The notes: generated by a model from the sequence alone, not told the origin. A stretch of 64,000 nt of DNA from Streptomyces sp. P9-A4 (GCF_036634195.1 NZ_JAZIFY010000001.1:1684501-1748500); one strand, 5' to 3'. Shown: positions 35,709 through 45,324, numbered from the stretch's first letter. Program-made: numbers and translations.

Positions 35709-37508
35709 ATGCCGCTGAACCGCAGGACGTTCCTGGAGCGCACCGCCGCCGCCGGGGCCGGAGTGGCCGTCGCCGGAGCCGTAGCCGTTCCCGCCGAGGC
35801 CCACGGGCCCGGCCGCCCGCGTCCGCAGAAGCGGTACTCCTTCACCGTGATGGGCACGACCGACCTGCACGGCAACGTCTTCAACTGGGACTACTTCACG
35901 GACAAGGAGTTCGACGACAAGGCCCACAACGACGTCGGCCTCGCCAAGATCTCCACCCTCGTCGACCAGGTCCGCGCGGCCAAGGGCCGCCGCAACACCC
36001 TGCTCATCGACGCCGGTGACACCATCCAGGGCACCCAGCTCTCCTACTACTACGCCAAGGTCGACCCGATCACCGCCCGCCGCGGCCCGGTCCACCCGAT
36101 GGCCCAGGCCATGAACGCCATCGGCTACGACGCCGCCGCGCTCGGCAACCACGAGTTCAACTACGGCATCCCGGTGCTGCGGAAGTTCGAGGAGCAGTGC
36201 GACTTCCCGCTGCTCGGCGCCAACGCCCTCGATGCCAGGACGCTGCGCCCGGCCTTCGCCCCGTACAGCATGCACTGCCTGCGCACCCCGCACGGCAAGG
36301 ACGTCAAGGTCGCCGTGCTCGGCCTGACCAACCCCGGCATCGCCATCTGGGACAAGGCGAACGTCAGCGGGAAGATGGTCTTCCCCGGCCTTGAGGAGCA
36401 GGCCGCGAAGTGGGTGCCGAAGCTGCGCTCGATGGGCGCCGACGTGGTCGTCGTCTCGGCGCACTCCGGCTCCAGCGGCACCTCCTCGTACGGTGACCAG
36501 CTCCCGTACGTCGAGAACGCGGCCGGGCTCGTCGCCGAGCAGGTGCCGGGCATCGACGCGATCCTCGTCGGCCACGCGCACAGCGAGATCCCCGAGTACC
36601 GGGTGAGGAACAAGGAGACCGGCAAGGACGTCGTCCTGTCCGAGCCGCTCAAGTGGGGCCAGCGCCTCACCCTCTTCGACTTCGACCTGGTGTGGGAGAA
36701 GGGCCGCTGGGTCGTCGAGAAGGTCGGCGCGCAGGTCCTCAACTCCAACACGGTGGCGGAGGACCCGGAGATCACCGGGCTGCTCGCGGACGAGCACAAG
36801 AAGGTCGTCGCGTACGTCAACCAGGTCATCGGCACCTCCACCGCCGCCATGACCACGGCCGACGCGCCGTGGAAGGACGAGCCGATCATCGACCTGATCA
36901 ACGTCGTCCAGGCCGAGACGGTGAAGGCGGCCCTCGCGGGCGGCGCGTACGCGGCCCTGCCGGTGCTCTCGCAGGCCTCCTGCTTCTCGCGTACGGCCCG
37001 CATCCCGTCCGGTGAGATCACCATCAAGGACGCCGCCGGCCTGTACCCCTTCGAGAACACCATGGAAGCCCGGCTGATGACGGGCGCCCAGCTGAAGGAC
37101 TACCTGGAGTACTCGGCGAAGTACTACGTCCAGACCCCGGCGGGCGCGCCCGTCGACACCGCGAAGCTGACGAACGCGGACAACACCCCGGACTACAACT
37201 ACGACGCCGTGTCCGGTCTGACCTACGAGATCGACATCGCGAAGCCGGCCGGCTCGCGGATCGTGAACCTGGCCTTCGAGGGCAAGCCGCTCGACCCGGC
37301 GGCGAAGTTCGTCCTCGCGGTGAACAACTACCGGGCGAGCGGCGGCGGCGCGTTCCCGCACGTCGCGGGCGCCCAGCAGCTGTGGGCGAACTCGGACGAG
37401 ATCCGCAACACCATCATCCAGTGGGTGAAGGCGAAGGGCACGGTCGACCCGGGCACCTTCGCGTCGGTGGACTGGAAGCTGACCCGGGACGGCGTGCCGG
37501 TGTTCTAG
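35709..37508 (+). CDS. Tat-exported 5'-nucleotidase/metallophosphatase
   Basis: A 599-residue extracytoplasmic hydrolase of the UshA/5'-nucleotidase family, which releases phosphate and nucleosides from nucleotides. A twin-arginine signal opens the protein (NRRTFLERTAAAGAG, cleavage after AEA near residue 32). The N-terminal metallophosphatase domain has metal ligands in TTDLHGN, IDAGDTIQG, LGNHEFNYG and GHAHSE. The C-terminal substrate domain ends with the FVLAVNNYRASGGG segment. The ATG follows GGGGAGAGAAG. It is a single gene; I found no convincing PHO box in the 158-bp upstream gap. Confidence 0.94.
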   Translation: MPLNRRTFLERTAAAGAGVAVAGAVAVPAEAHGPGRPRPQKRYSFTVMGTTDLHGNVFNWDYFTDKEFDDKAHNDVGLAKISTLVDQVRAAKGRRNTLLIDAGDTIQGTQLSYYYAKVDPITARRGPVHPMAQAMNAIGYDAAALGNHEFNYGIPVLRKFEEQCDFPLLGANALDARTLRPAFAPYSMHCLRTPHGKDVKVAVLGLTNPGIAIWDKANVSGKMVFPGLEEQAAKWVPKLRSMGADVVVVSAHSGSSGTSSYGDQLPYVENAAGLVAEQVPGIDAILVGHAHSEIPEYRVRNKETGKDVVLSEPLKWGQRLTLFDFDLVWEKGRWVVEKVGAQVLNSNTVAEDPEITGLLADEHKKVVAYVNQVIGTSTAAMTTADAPWKDEPIIDLINVVQAETVKAALAGGAYAALPVLSQASCFSRTARIPSGEITIKDAAGLYPFENTMEARLMTGAQLKDYLEYSAKYYVQTPAGAPVDTAKLTNADNTPDYNYDAVSGLTYEIDIAKPAGSRIVNLAFEGKPLDPAAKFVLAVNNYRASGGGAFPHVAGAQQLWANSDEIRNTIIQWVKAKGTVDPGTFASVDWKLTRDGVPVF

Positions 37509-37514
37509 CCCCCG

Positions 37515-38930
37515 CTAGACGATCTGTGTGAGAGGCGTCAGCTTCCGGTCCTGGGACGGGATGACCGGCGCCTCTCGCGTCTCCAGGCCGAAGCGGGTGA
37601 AGGCGGTCCTGCGGGGCAGCGGGTACGGCTCCTTGCCGGTGACCGCGTTGAGGATGGTCGCGCTGCGCCAGGCCGCGAGGCCGAGGTCGGGGGCGCCGAC
37701 GCCGTGGGTGTGCCGCTCGGCGTTCTGGACGTACACGGAGCCGGTGACGGAGGGGTCCAGGACCAGCCGGTAGCGCTCGTCGATCCGGGCGCGCCCCGCG
37801 GAGTCGTGCCGCAGGTACGGGTCGAGCCCCGCCAGCATCCGGTCCACCGGGCGCTCCCGGTAGCCGGTGGCGAGGACGACGGCGTCGGTGGTGAGCCGCG
37901 AACGGCTGCCCTGCTGGAGGTGCTCCAGGTGCAGTTCGACCTGGGTGGTGGCGACACGGCCCGCCGTACGCACCCGGACGCCGGGGGTGAGGACGGCGTC
38001 CGGCCAGCCGCCGTGCAGGGTGCGGCGGTACAGCTCGTCGTGGATGGCCGCGATCGTCTCGGCGTCGATGCCCTTGTGCAGCTGCCACTGCCGGGGCATG
38101 AGTTCGGCCCGTACCGGCTCGGGCAGGGCGTGGAAGTAGCGGGTGTAGTCGGGGGTGAAGTGCTCCAGGCCCAGCTTGGAGTACTCCATCGGGGCGAAGG
38201 CCTCGGTGCGGGTCAGCCAGTGGATGCGCTCGGCTCCGGCGGGGCGGGCCCTGAGCAGGTCGAGGAAGATCTCGGCGCCGGACTGGCCGGAGCCGATCAC
38301 GGTGACGTGGCCGGCGCGCAGCAGGGTCTCGCGGTGGGTGAGGTAGTCGGCGGAGTGGATCACCGGGACGCCGGGGGCCTCGGCGAGCGGCCTGAGCGGC
38401 TCGGGGACGTACGGTGCGGTGCCGACGCCCAGGACGACGTTCCGGGTGTAGGCGCGGCCCAGGGCCTCCGCCTCGCCGTCCGGGTCGATCTGGGTGAAGT
38501 CGACCTCGAAAAGCCGCCGTTCGGGGTTCCAGCGGACCGAGTCGACCTGGTGGCCGAAGTGCAGTCCCGGCAGCCGCTCACTGACCCAGCGGCAGTAGGC
38601 GTCGTACTCGGCGCGCTGGATGTGGAACTTCTCGGCGAAGTAGAAGGGGAAGAGGCGCTCACGGCTCTTCAGGTAGTTGAGGAAGGTCCACGGGCTGGCG
38701 GGATCCGCCAGGGTCACCAGGTCGGCGAGGAAGGGGACCTGGAGGGTGGCGCCCTCGACGAGGAGCCCCGGGTGCCACTGGAAGGCCGGCTTCTGCTCGT
38801 AGAAGGTGGCGGCGAGTCCGCCGGGGACGCCGTGCGCGAGCGCCGCGAGCGAGAGGTTGAAGGGGCCGATGCCGATGCCCACCAGATCGTGGGGGCGGTC
38901 GAGGTCGTCCTTGGGGGTGCTGCCGGTCAT
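37515..38930 (-). CDS. Lysine/ornithine/diamine N-monooxygenase
   Basis: A 471-residue FAD- and NADPH-dependent N-hydroxylase of the IucD/PvdA/DesB class, which makes the hydroxylamines used for hydroxamate siderophores. FAD site: VGIGIGPFNLSLAAL near residue 17. NADPH site: VIGSGQSGAEIFLDLL near 205-220. VVLATGYRERPVDRM is the C-terminal FAD-family motif. The start overlaps the stop of the decarboxylase gene by four bases (ATGA), so the two act together: decarboxylate a basic amino acid, then N-hydroxylate the diamine. Genes equivalent to desC and desD, which would complete desferrioxamine synthesis, are not adjacent. The end product is unknown. Confidence 0.92.
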   Translation of the reverse strand: MTGSTPKDDLDRPHDLVGIGIGPFNLSLAALAHGVPGGLAATFYEQKPAFQWHPGLLVEGATLQVPFLADLVTLADPASPWTFLNYLKSRERLFPFYFAEKFHIQRAEYDAYCRWVSERLPGLHFGHQVDSVRWNPERRLFEVDFTQIDPDGEAEALGRAYTRNVVLGVGTAPYVPEPLRPLAEAPGVPVIHSADYLTHRETLLRAGHVTVIGSGQSGAEIFLDLLRARPAGAERIHWLTRTEAFAPMEYSKLGLEHFTPDYTRYFHALPEPVRAELMPRQWQLHKGIDAETIAAIHDELYRRTLHGGWPDAVLTPGVRVRTAGRVATTQVELHLEHLQQGSRSRLTTDAVVLATGYRERPVDRMLAGLDPYLRHDSAGRARIDERYRLVLDPSVTGSVYVQNAERHTHGVGAPDLGLAAWRSATILNAVTGKEPYPLPRRTAFTRFGLETREAPVIPSQDRKLTPLTQIV

Positions 38931-40318
38931 CGGTGCGCACTGCCTTCCACGAGGGTGATGAGCTGAGCCAGGTCGCCGGGGGTGGCGTGGGGGTTGAGCA
39001 GGGTGGCCTTGAGCCAGAGCCGGCCGTCCGCCTCGGCGCGGCCGAGGACGGCGCGGCCCTCGGTGAGGAGGGTGCGGCGGATCGCGGCGACCGTCGTGTC
39101 CTCGGCGCCGCTCGGCCGGAACAGGACGGTGGTGAGCGTCGGCCGGGCGCGCAGATCGAGCCCCGGCGCCTTCTCCACCAGGTCGGCGAGGTCCCGGGCC
39201 AGGTCGACACAGGCGTCGACGAGGACGCCGAGCCCGTCGCGGCCGAGGGCCCGGAGGGTCACGGCGGTCTTGAGGACGTCGGGGCGGCGGGTGGTGCGCA
39301 GGGAGCGGCCGAGCAGGTCGGGCAGGCCCGCGTCGGTGTCGTCGTCGGCGTTGAGGTAGTCGGCGGTGTGTCCGAGGACGGCGAGGTCGTCGGCGTCGCG
39401 TACGGCGAGGAGCCCGGCGGCGGCCGGCTGCCAGCCGAGTTTGTGCAGGTCGACGGTGACGGTACGGGCGCGGGCCAGGCCGTCCAGGAGGTGCCGGTGG
39501 GTACGGCTGAAGAGGGCGGGGCCGCCGTAGGCCGCGTCGACGTGGAACACGGCGTGCCGGGCCTCGCACAGTTCGGCGAGGTCCGGGAGCGGGTCGATCA
39601 GGCCCTCGTCGGTGGTGCCCGCGGTGGCGGCTACGAGGACGGGGCGGCCGGGGCCCCCGAGGGCCGCCAGTGCCGTGTCGAGGGCGGCCGGGTCGAGCGT
39701 CCCCCGGGGCGTGGGCACGACGACCGGCTCGGGCAGGCCGAGGAGCCAGGCGGCACGGTGGAAGGAGTGGTGGGCGTTGGCTCCGACGACGGTACGGAGG
39801 GCGGGGCCGTGGCGCTCCCTGGCGAGGAGCAGGGCCAGTTGGTTGGACTCGGTGCCGCCGGTCGTGACGAGGGCGTCGGGCCGGTCGGCGGCGGGGAAGA
39901 CCTCGGCGGCGAGCGCGGCCGTCACCAGGGCCTCCACGGCGGAGGCGGCGGGCGCCTGGTCCCAGGAGTCCATGGACGGGTTCAGCGCGGAGGCCGCGAG
40001 ATCGGCGGCGGCGGCGAGTGCGAGGGGCGGGGTGTGGAGGTGGGCGGCGCAGAGGGGGTGGGCGGGGTCGGCGGCGCCTTCCGCCAGGGCGTGTACGAGG
40101 GTGCGGAGGGCTTCGTCGGCGCCCCGGCCCGTATCCGGGAGCGGCTCCCCGAGGGCCTCGCGCACCCGCCGTGCCGCCGCCTCCGGACCGCCGGCCGGGA
40201 GGGGCCCGCCCCTGGCGTGCGCCCCTTCCCGGAGGGCGTCGAGGACGGTGTCCAGGAGGGGGCGGAGGGCGTCGGCGCCGGGGGCGCCTCCGGCGAGGGG
40301 TGGGGGTGCGGCACGCAT
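38927..40318 (-). CDS. PLP-dependent decarboxylase (DesA-like)
   Basis: A 463-residue fold-type I pyridoxal-phosphate enzyme of the group II decarboxylase family. The PLP lysine is in TVDLHKLGWQ; other landmarks are TTGGTESNQLALLLARE, HHSFHRAAW and VFHVDAAYGG. Substrate is probably lysine, ornithine or 2,4-diaminobutyrate, judged from coupling to the N-monooxygenase gene (ATGA overlap). It is more Ala/Leu-rich and diverged than typical DesA, so it may belong to a different pathway. The ATG at 40318 is the first in frame; no strong ribosome site is visible. I see no iron box (TTAGGTTAGGCTAACC-like) in the 236-bp upstream gap. Confidence 0.88.
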   Translation of the reverse strand: MRAAPPPLAGGAPGADALRPLLDTVLDALREGAHARGGPLPAGGPEAAARRVREALGEPLPDTGRGADEALRTLVHALAEGAADPAHPLCAAHLHTPPLALAAAADLAASALNPSMDSWDQAPAASAVEALVTAALAAEVFPAADRPDALVTTGGTESNQLALLLARERHGPALRTVVGANAHHSFHRAAWLLGLPEPVVVPTPRGTLDPAALDTALAALGGPGRPVLVAATAGTTDEGLIDPLPDLAELCEARHAVFHVDAAYGGPALFSRTHRHLLDGLARARTVTVDLHKLGWQPAAAGLLAVRDADDLAVLGHTADYLNADDDTDAGLPDLLGRSLRTTRRPDVLKTAVTLRALGRDGLGVLVDACVDLARDLADLVEKAPGLDLRARPTLTTVLFRPSGAEDTTVAAIRRTLLTEGRAVLGRAEADGRLWLKATLLNPHATPGDLAQLITLVEGSAHR

Positions 40319-40516
40319 GGTCGACAGGGTGCCGGGGGTTGTCGGGGTTTGTCCGGGGAGTGAGGCTGTTGTGACCCGAACGGGGGATGGGATGTGGGAC
40401 GCCAGGAACGCGGCGCTGCGGCACACGGCGGTGGGCGGCGGCGCCCGGCCCGCACGCGGCGGGCGTGCGGGTGGCCGGGAGCCGCCCCCGTGGAACAGTT
40501 GCCCACCACGAGGGGC

Positions 40517-40547
40517 GCGGGGGCCGTCCCGGTGGAGCGGCCCCCGC
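40517..40547 (-). terminator. Terminator hairpin downstream of pepN
   Basis: GCGGGGGCCG and CGGCCCCCGC form a perfect 10-bp stem with an 11-base loop starting eight bases beyond the pepN stop. Confidence 0.8.
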
Positions 40548-40554
40548 GACCGGG

Positions 40555-43041
40555 TCACGCCGTTCGGGCCGTCAGCGCGCGGCGCAGGTCGTCCAGTTGG
40601 TCCACCAGCTTGCGGTGGAGGGCCGGGATCATCCGGTCCGCCTCGAGGTGGGACTCGCCCAGGGCCAGGGAGTCCGCGTCGATCGCGTACGACGGGAACG
40701 CGTAGCGCCCCGCCGCCTCCGCCATCGCCGGGCCCCGGCGGCCGGCGAGCGCGATGGCGGCCGGGTAGAAGCGCGGCACGTACTCCCGTACCAGCTCCGC
40801 CTGTTCGGGCTGCCAGAAGCCCACGGCGGTGGCGGTGAACAGGTAGTTGGACAGGTCGTCCGTGTCGAAGAGGGCCGACCAGGCCGCCGCCTTGGCCTCC
40901 GCCGTGGGGAGCGAGGCCCGGCAGCGGGCGGCGCCCTCCTGCCCGGTGGCGCTCGGGTCCCGCTCGAGTTCCGCGGCGATCACGGTCTCGTCGGTGGCGC
41001 CGAGGACGGCGAGCCTGGCGAGGATGCGCCAGCGCAGCTCGTGGTCGAGTTCCGGGCCGCCGTGGACGGTGTCCTCGGCGAGCCAGGAGGCGATCTTGTC
41101 GGGGGTGGTGGCGCTGTCCACGCAGGCGCGGACGGCGGTCAGGCGCAGTCCGGGCTCCTCGCCGTCCTCGGTGCGGCGGAGCAGCGCGCGGGCGATCTCG
41201 CCGATCACGGCGAGGGCGGCCGGACGCTCGGCCTCCGTGACGTACCGGTCGGCGATCTGGTGGCGGGCGAAGCCGAGGACGCCCTGGACGAGGGCGAGTT
41301 CGTTCTCGTCGGCGAGGTGCGCCCGCGCGGTCTCCAGATAGGCGGCGGGTTCCAGCTGCCCGTCGCGGACCATGTCGCGCAGGCTGTTCCAGACGACGGC
41401 CCGGGTGAGGGCGTCGGGGATGCGGGAGAGGCCGCGCAGGGCGGACTCCTCGGAGACCTCGTCGAAGCGGAGCTTGGTGTAGGTGAGGTCGCCGTCGTTG
41501 AGGACGACGAGCGCGGGGCGCGGGCCGGTCAGCTCGGCGGGCGCCTCCTGCGGGACGTCGAGCTCGCGGCGCTCGCGCAGGGCGAGTGCGCCGTCGGGCT
41601 GCCGGTCGTAGATCCCCGCCCGGATGCGGTGCGGGCGGCTGCCGTCGCGGTCGACGTGCAGCCGCCACTGGCTGCCCTCGCCTTCGAGGCGGGGGGTGAG
41701 GGTGTCGACGCCGGTGGTGCGCAGCCACTGCTCGGCCCAGGCGTGGACGTCGCGGTCGGTGGCGGCGGCGAGGTTGTCGATGAAGTCGGCGAGGGTGGCG
41801 TTGCCGAACTTGTGGCGCTTGAAGTGGATGTTGATGCCGGCGAGGAAGTCCTTCTCGCCGAGCCAGGTGACGAGCTGGCGGAGGGCGGAGGCGCCCTTGG
41901 CGTAGGAGATGCCGTCGAAGTTGAGGAGCGCGGAGGCGGTGTCGGGGACGGACTCCGGGTCGGGGGCGACGGGGTGGGTGGAGGGCCGCTGGTCGGCCTC
42001 GTAACCCCAGGCCTTCCGGGTGACGCCGAAGTCGACCCAGGTGTCGGGGAAGAGGTCGGCGCAGGCTTCGTTGACGGTCTGGAAGCCCATGTACTCGGCG
42101 AAGGACTCGTTCAGCCAGATGTCGTCCCACCAGCGCAGGGTGACGAGGTCGCCGAACCACATGTGGGCCATCTCGTGGGCGATGACCATGGCGCGGCTCT
42201 GGCGCTCGGTGACGGTGACGGCGGAGCGGAAGACGAACTCGTCGCGGAAGGTGACGAGGCCGGGGTTCTCCATGGCGCCCGCGTTGAACTCGGGGACGAA
42301 GGCCTGGTCGTACGAGTCGAAGGGGTACGGCTCGTCGAACTTCTCGTGGTAGCGGTCGTAGCAGGCCCTGGTGACGGCGAGGATCTCGTCGGCGTCGGCG
42401 TCGAGGTGGGCGGCGAGGGAGCGGCGGCAGTGGATGCCGAACGGCAGCCCGGCGTGCTCGGTGCGGATGCTGTGCCAGGGGCCGGCGGCGACGCAGACGA
42501 AGTAGGTGGAGAGCAGCGGGGTGGGGGCGGACTGCCAGCGGCCGTCGGGCTGCTGCTCGGTGATGCCGTTGGAGAGGACGGTCCAGCCCTCGGGGGCGGT
42601 GACGGACAGCTCGAAGACGGCCTTCAGGTCGGGCTGGTCGAAGGCGGCGAAGACGCGCTGGACGTCCTCCATGAAGAGCTGGGTGTAGGCGTACGACTCG
42701 CCGTCCGTGGGGTCCGTGAAGCGGTGCATGCCCTCGCCGGTGCGGGAGTACCGCATGGTGGTGCTGATCCGCAGGACGTGCTCGCCCTCGGTGACGCTCA
42801 GCGGCAGGCGGTTGCCGTCGAGGGCGCTGATGTCGAGGGGCATGCCGTCGAGGAGGGCGGAGTGCAGTGTCTCGGGCTTGAGCTCGACGAAGGTGTCCCC
42901 CGCGGCGCGGGCCGTGAAGCGGATGAGGCTCCGTGAGTGGAAGGTCTCGTCGCCGGTGGTGAGGTCGAGGTCCACGCGGTAGTGGTGGACGTCGAGGAGC
43001 TGGGCACGGGTCTGCGCTTCGTCGCGCGTCAGTACGGACAT
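40555..43041 (-). CDS. pepN: Aminopeptidase N (M1 family)
   Basis: A cytosolic zinc aminopeptidase of 828 residues that removes N-terminal residues from peptides. The exopeptidase motif GAMEN is at about residue 253 and the zinc site HEMAH with WLNESFAEYMG is at about 289-313. The long helical C-terminal domain (ERAP1-like) closes the active site. There is no signal peptide. The ATG at 43041 gives the conserved MSVLTRDEAQTRAQ N-terminus of the Streptomyces enzyme (PepN). It lies 56 bp downstream of the asparaginase gene on the same strand and may share its transcript. Confidence 0.96.
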   Translation of the reverse strand: MSVLTRDEAQTRAQLLDVHHYRVDLDLTTGDETFHSRSLIRFTARAAGDTFVELKPETLHSALLDGMPLDISALDGNRLPLSVTEGEHVLRISTTMRYSRTGEGMHRFTDPTDGESYAYTQLFMEDVQRVFAAFDQPDLKAVFELSVTAPEGWTVLSNGITEQQPDGRWQSAPTPLLSTYFVCVAAGPWHSIRTEHAGLPFGIHCRRSLAAHLDADADEILAVTRACYDRYHEKFDEPYPFDSYDQAFVPEFNAGAMENPGLVTFRDEFVFRSAVTVTERQSRAMVIAHEMAHMWFGDLVTLRWWDDIWLNESFAEYMGFQTVNEACADLFPDTWVDFGVTRKAWGYEADQRPSTHPVAPDPESVPDTASALLNFDGISYAKGASALRQLVTWLGEKDFLAGINIHFKRHKFGNATLADFIDNLAAATDRDVHAWAEQWLRTTGVDTLTPRLEGEGSQWRLHVDRDGSRPHRIRAGIYDRQPDGALALRERRELDVPQEAPAELTGPRPALVVLNDGDLTYTKLRFDEVSEESALRGLSRIPDALTRAVVWNSLRDMVRDGQLEPAAYLETARAHLADENELALVQGVLGFARHQIADRYVTEAERPAALAVIGEIARALLRRTEDGEEPGLRLTAVRACVDSATTPDKIASWLAEDTVHGGPELDHELRWRILARLAVLGATDETVIAAELERDPSATGQEGAARCRASLPTAEAKAAAWSALFDTDDLSNYLFTATAVGFWQPEQAELVREYVPRFYPAAIALAGRRGPAMAEAAGRYAFPSYAIDADSLALGESHLEADRMIPALHRKLVDQLDDLRRALTARTA

Positions 43042-43097
43042 GGCCCTATGCTGCCCGATGCTCGCGGCGACGGGCAGGGGTGGTCGGACAATCCCGC

Positions 43098-44084
43098 TCA
43101 GGCGAGTCCGGAGCCGTTCAGGTGGGCGAAGGCGGCGGCGATCCGGGGGCGGTCGTAGCCGGCCGGGCCGGCCGCGCCGCTGGAGAGCAGGGTGTGGAGC
43201 AGGATCCGGGCCTTGGCGGGGTCGAGCGGGCCGGCCGGGATCAGTCCGCGGTGCAGCAGGTCGTACTCGGAGCCGGGGCCGCGGTAGGTGTGCGAGAGGG
43301 TCGCGCCGCCGCCGGTACGGGAGGCGAGGACGACCGGGATGCGGTGGGCGAGCTCTTCGAGGGGTTCGACCAGCCAGGTGGGGACGTGTCCGGCGCCGAA
43401 GGCGGCGACGACGAGGCCCTGGAAGCGGTGGTCGACGGCTTCGAGGAGTTCGCCGCGGTCGCCCTGGGAGAGGGTCACCAGGGCCACCCGTACCCCGGGG
43501 TCGAGTTTCAGCCGGCAGAGAGCGGGCGGGACGGCGGGGCGGAGCAGGATGCGGGGCTCCCCCTCGACGATCGAGCCGATCGGCCCGGCGCCGGGCGAGG
43601 CGAAGGTGGCCACGGAGGTCGTGTGGGTCTTCCGGGCGAACCGGGCGGCGTGGATCTCGTCGGCGAGGACGACGAGGACGCCGAGGCCGCGGCAGGCGGG
43701 GTCGGCGGCGACGGCGAGCGCGGCGGCCAGGTTGGCGGGGCCGTCGGCGCCCGGCAGGTCGGGGCGGCGCATGGCGCCGGTGACGGCGATCGGCCGCTCG
43801 GTGGTGCAGAGCAGGTCGAGGACGAAGGCGGTCTCCTCCAGGGTGTCGGTGCCCTGGACGACGACCACGCCGGAGCCGTCGGCGACGGTGGCGCGCACCT
43901 CGGCGGCGAGGGCGGCGAGGTCCTCGTGGGTGAGGGAGGAGCTGGGGACGCGGCGGAAGTCCTTGAGGACCACGTCGAGGTCGCCGCCGAGCTCGGCGAG
44001 GACCTCCTGTCCGCTCATCCGGGCCGCGTCGCCGCCGCGGGCGGAGATCGTCCCTCCGAGGGTGAAGACCGTGACGCGGGCCAT
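43098..44084 (-). CDS. Asparaginase
   Basis: Hydrolyses L-asparagine to aspartate and ammonia. The 328-residue protein has both active-site signatures: VFTLGGTISA at the N-terminus with the nucleophilic Thr, and VVVVQGTDTLEETAF about residues 75-90 with the Thr-Asp pair, plus the catalytic Lys region (SVTGAMR-like AVTGAMRRPDLPGADGP). No signal peptide is seen, so it is the cytosolic type. The ATG overlaps the stop of the chorismate mutase gene (TGATG), so it should be translated with it. Confidence 0.94.
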   Translation of the reverse strand: MARVTVFTLGGTISARGGDAARMSGQEVLAELGGDLDVVLKDFRRVPSSSLTHEDLAALAAEVRATVADGSGVVVVQGTDTLEETAFVLDLLCTTERPIAVTGAMRRPDLPGADGPANLAAALAVAADPACRGLGVLVVLADEIHAARFARKTHTTSVATFASPGAGPIGSIVEGEPRILLRPAVPPALCRLKLDPGVRVALVTLSQGDRGELLEAVDHRFQGLVVAAFGAGHVPTWLVEPLEELAHRIPVVLASRTGGGATLSHTYRGPGSEYDLLHRGLIPAGPLDPAKARILLHTLLSSGAAGPAGYDRPRIAAAFAHLNGSGLA

Positions 44085-44425
44085 CAGCGTGCTCCGTCCG
44101 CAATCGTCTCGTGGTGGCGGATGACCTCGGCGATGATGAAGTTGAGGAGTTTCTCCGCGAAGGCCGGGTCCAGTTTCGCGTTCCCGGCGAGTTCCCGCAG
44201 CCGGGCGATCTGGCGGGCCTCGCGTGCGGGGTCGGCGGGCGGCAGCTGGTGGCGGGCCTTGAGGACGCCGACCTGCTGGGTGCACTTGAAGCGCTCGGCG
44301 AGCATGTGGACGACCGCCGCGTCGATGTTGTCGATGCTTTCGCGCAGGCGGGTCAGTTCGGCGGTGACGGCCGGGTCGATCGCGTCTGCGGGGACGGTGG
44401 GGTCATTCGCGCGGGAGTCGCTCAT
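44084..44425 (-). CDS. Chorismate mutase (AroQ type)
   Basis: Converts chorismate to prephenate, the entry step to phenylalanine and tyrosine. The 113-residue protein is one AroQ helical domain: LTRLRESIDNIDAAVVHMLAERF with the conserved Arg, then KCTQQVGVLKA, and a last helix with EKLLNFIIAEVIRHHE; each fragment shows the usual catalytic Arg, Lys and Glu positions. It lacks a signal peptide, so it is cytosolic. The gene is placed 11 bp after the AraC gene and overlaps the asparaginase start, a combination that gives no obvious pathway link. The ribosome site is weak. Confidence 0.93.
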   Translation of the reverse strand: MSDSRANDPTVPADAIDPAVTAELTRLRESIDNIDAAVVHMLAERFKCTQQVGVLKARHQLPPADPAREARQIARLRELAGNAKLDPAFAEKLLNFIIAEVIRHHETIADGAR

Positions 44426-44436
44426 GATCTGCGAGC

Positions 44437-45324
44437 TTAGACGGATCTCGGGAGGATCGTGGGCGGGTGTTCGGGATCCGGAACGCGGTTGCTCCAGCCC
44501 CCGTGCACGGACCGTCCCTGCTGCTCGCGGAAGCGGATGGGGGCGGTGCCGACCCGTCGGGTGAAGAGCCGGGAGAAGTAGGCGGGGTCGTCGTAGCCGA
44601 CGCGGCGGGCGACGGCGGCGACGGGCAGTTCGGTGGCGGCGAGGAGTTCCTTGGCGCGGCCGAGGCGGACGGTGAGCAGGTAGTCCTTGGGGCTGCATCC
44701 GGCGGCCCGGCGGACGGCGGTGCGCAGTTCGGCGGCGGTCATGCCGTGCCGGGCGGCGTGCTCGGCGACGGAGAGCGGCTGGAAGGCGTCGCGGGCGAGG
44801 GCGGCGAGGACGGGGTCGCCGTCGGCGTTGGTGTCGGCGCGGGCACGGCGCAGCGCGACGAGGAGTTCGTGGACGGCGGCGCCGGTCTCGACCTCAAGGA
44901 GGGGGTTGCCGGGGCGGGCGGCGCGGGCGATCCGGGCGATGGCGGCGCGGGCGGGCGCGGCGTCGGAGAGGGGGACGACGGGCCGGTCGGGTTCGATGTA
45001 GCCGAGTTCGGTGTAGGTGGTGGTGGCCGGTCCCGAGAAGTCGACGAAGGCCTCGTCCCAGCCGGTGCCGGGGTCGGCCCCGTAGTGGTGGGGGACGCCG
45101 GGGGTGAGCCAGAGGAGGGCGGGGGCGGTGACGGTGGTGCGGCGCCCGTCGGCGCCCCGGTACCAGCCGCTGCCGGCGGAGACGACGACGGCCACGTGGT
45201 GGTCGAGGGTGCGGGGGCCGACGGTGGGCAGGGTGCCGTGCTGGAGTCCGACGCCGAGGCAGACGAGGCCGAGGCGGTGGTGGACGGGGCTGGGCGTGAA
45301 GTAGCGCATCCAGGTGTGGTACAT
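44437..45324 (-). CDS. AraC-family transcriptional regulator
   Basis: A 295-residue regulator. The N-terminal cupin-like sensor (about 1-150) contains WLTPGVPHHYGAD; the C-terminal pair of helix-turn-helix motifs ends with AVARRVGYDDPAYFSRLFTR followed by PIRFRE, the AraC signature. The ATG at 45324 has GGGGAGG ten bases upstream and gives the common MYHTWMRYFTP start; an in-frame ATG at 45438 would add 38 residues and sits inside a palindrome, so it is less likely. It is divergent from the GH35 beta-galactosidase gene and most likely controls it in response to a sugar. Confidence 0.88.
   Translation of the reverse strand: MYHTWMRYFTPSPVHHRLGLVCLGVGLQHGTLPTVGPRTLDHHVAVVVSAGSGWYRGADGRRTTVTAPALLWLTPGVPHHYGADPGTGWDEAFVDFSGPATTTYTELGYIEPDRPVVPLSDAAPARAAIARIARAARPGNPLLEVETGAAVHELLVALRRARADTNADGDPVLAALARDAFQPLSVAEHAARHGMTAAELRTAVRRAAGCSPKDYLLTVRLGRAKELLAATELPVAAVARRVGYDDPAYFSRLFTRRVGTAPIRFREQQGRSVHGGWSNRVPDPEHPPTILPRSV

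Noticed and set aside
40319..40554. An iron box upstream of the decarboxylase/N-monooxygenase pair
   Set aside because: Nothing resembling the TTAGGTTAGGCTAACC-type palindrome is present.
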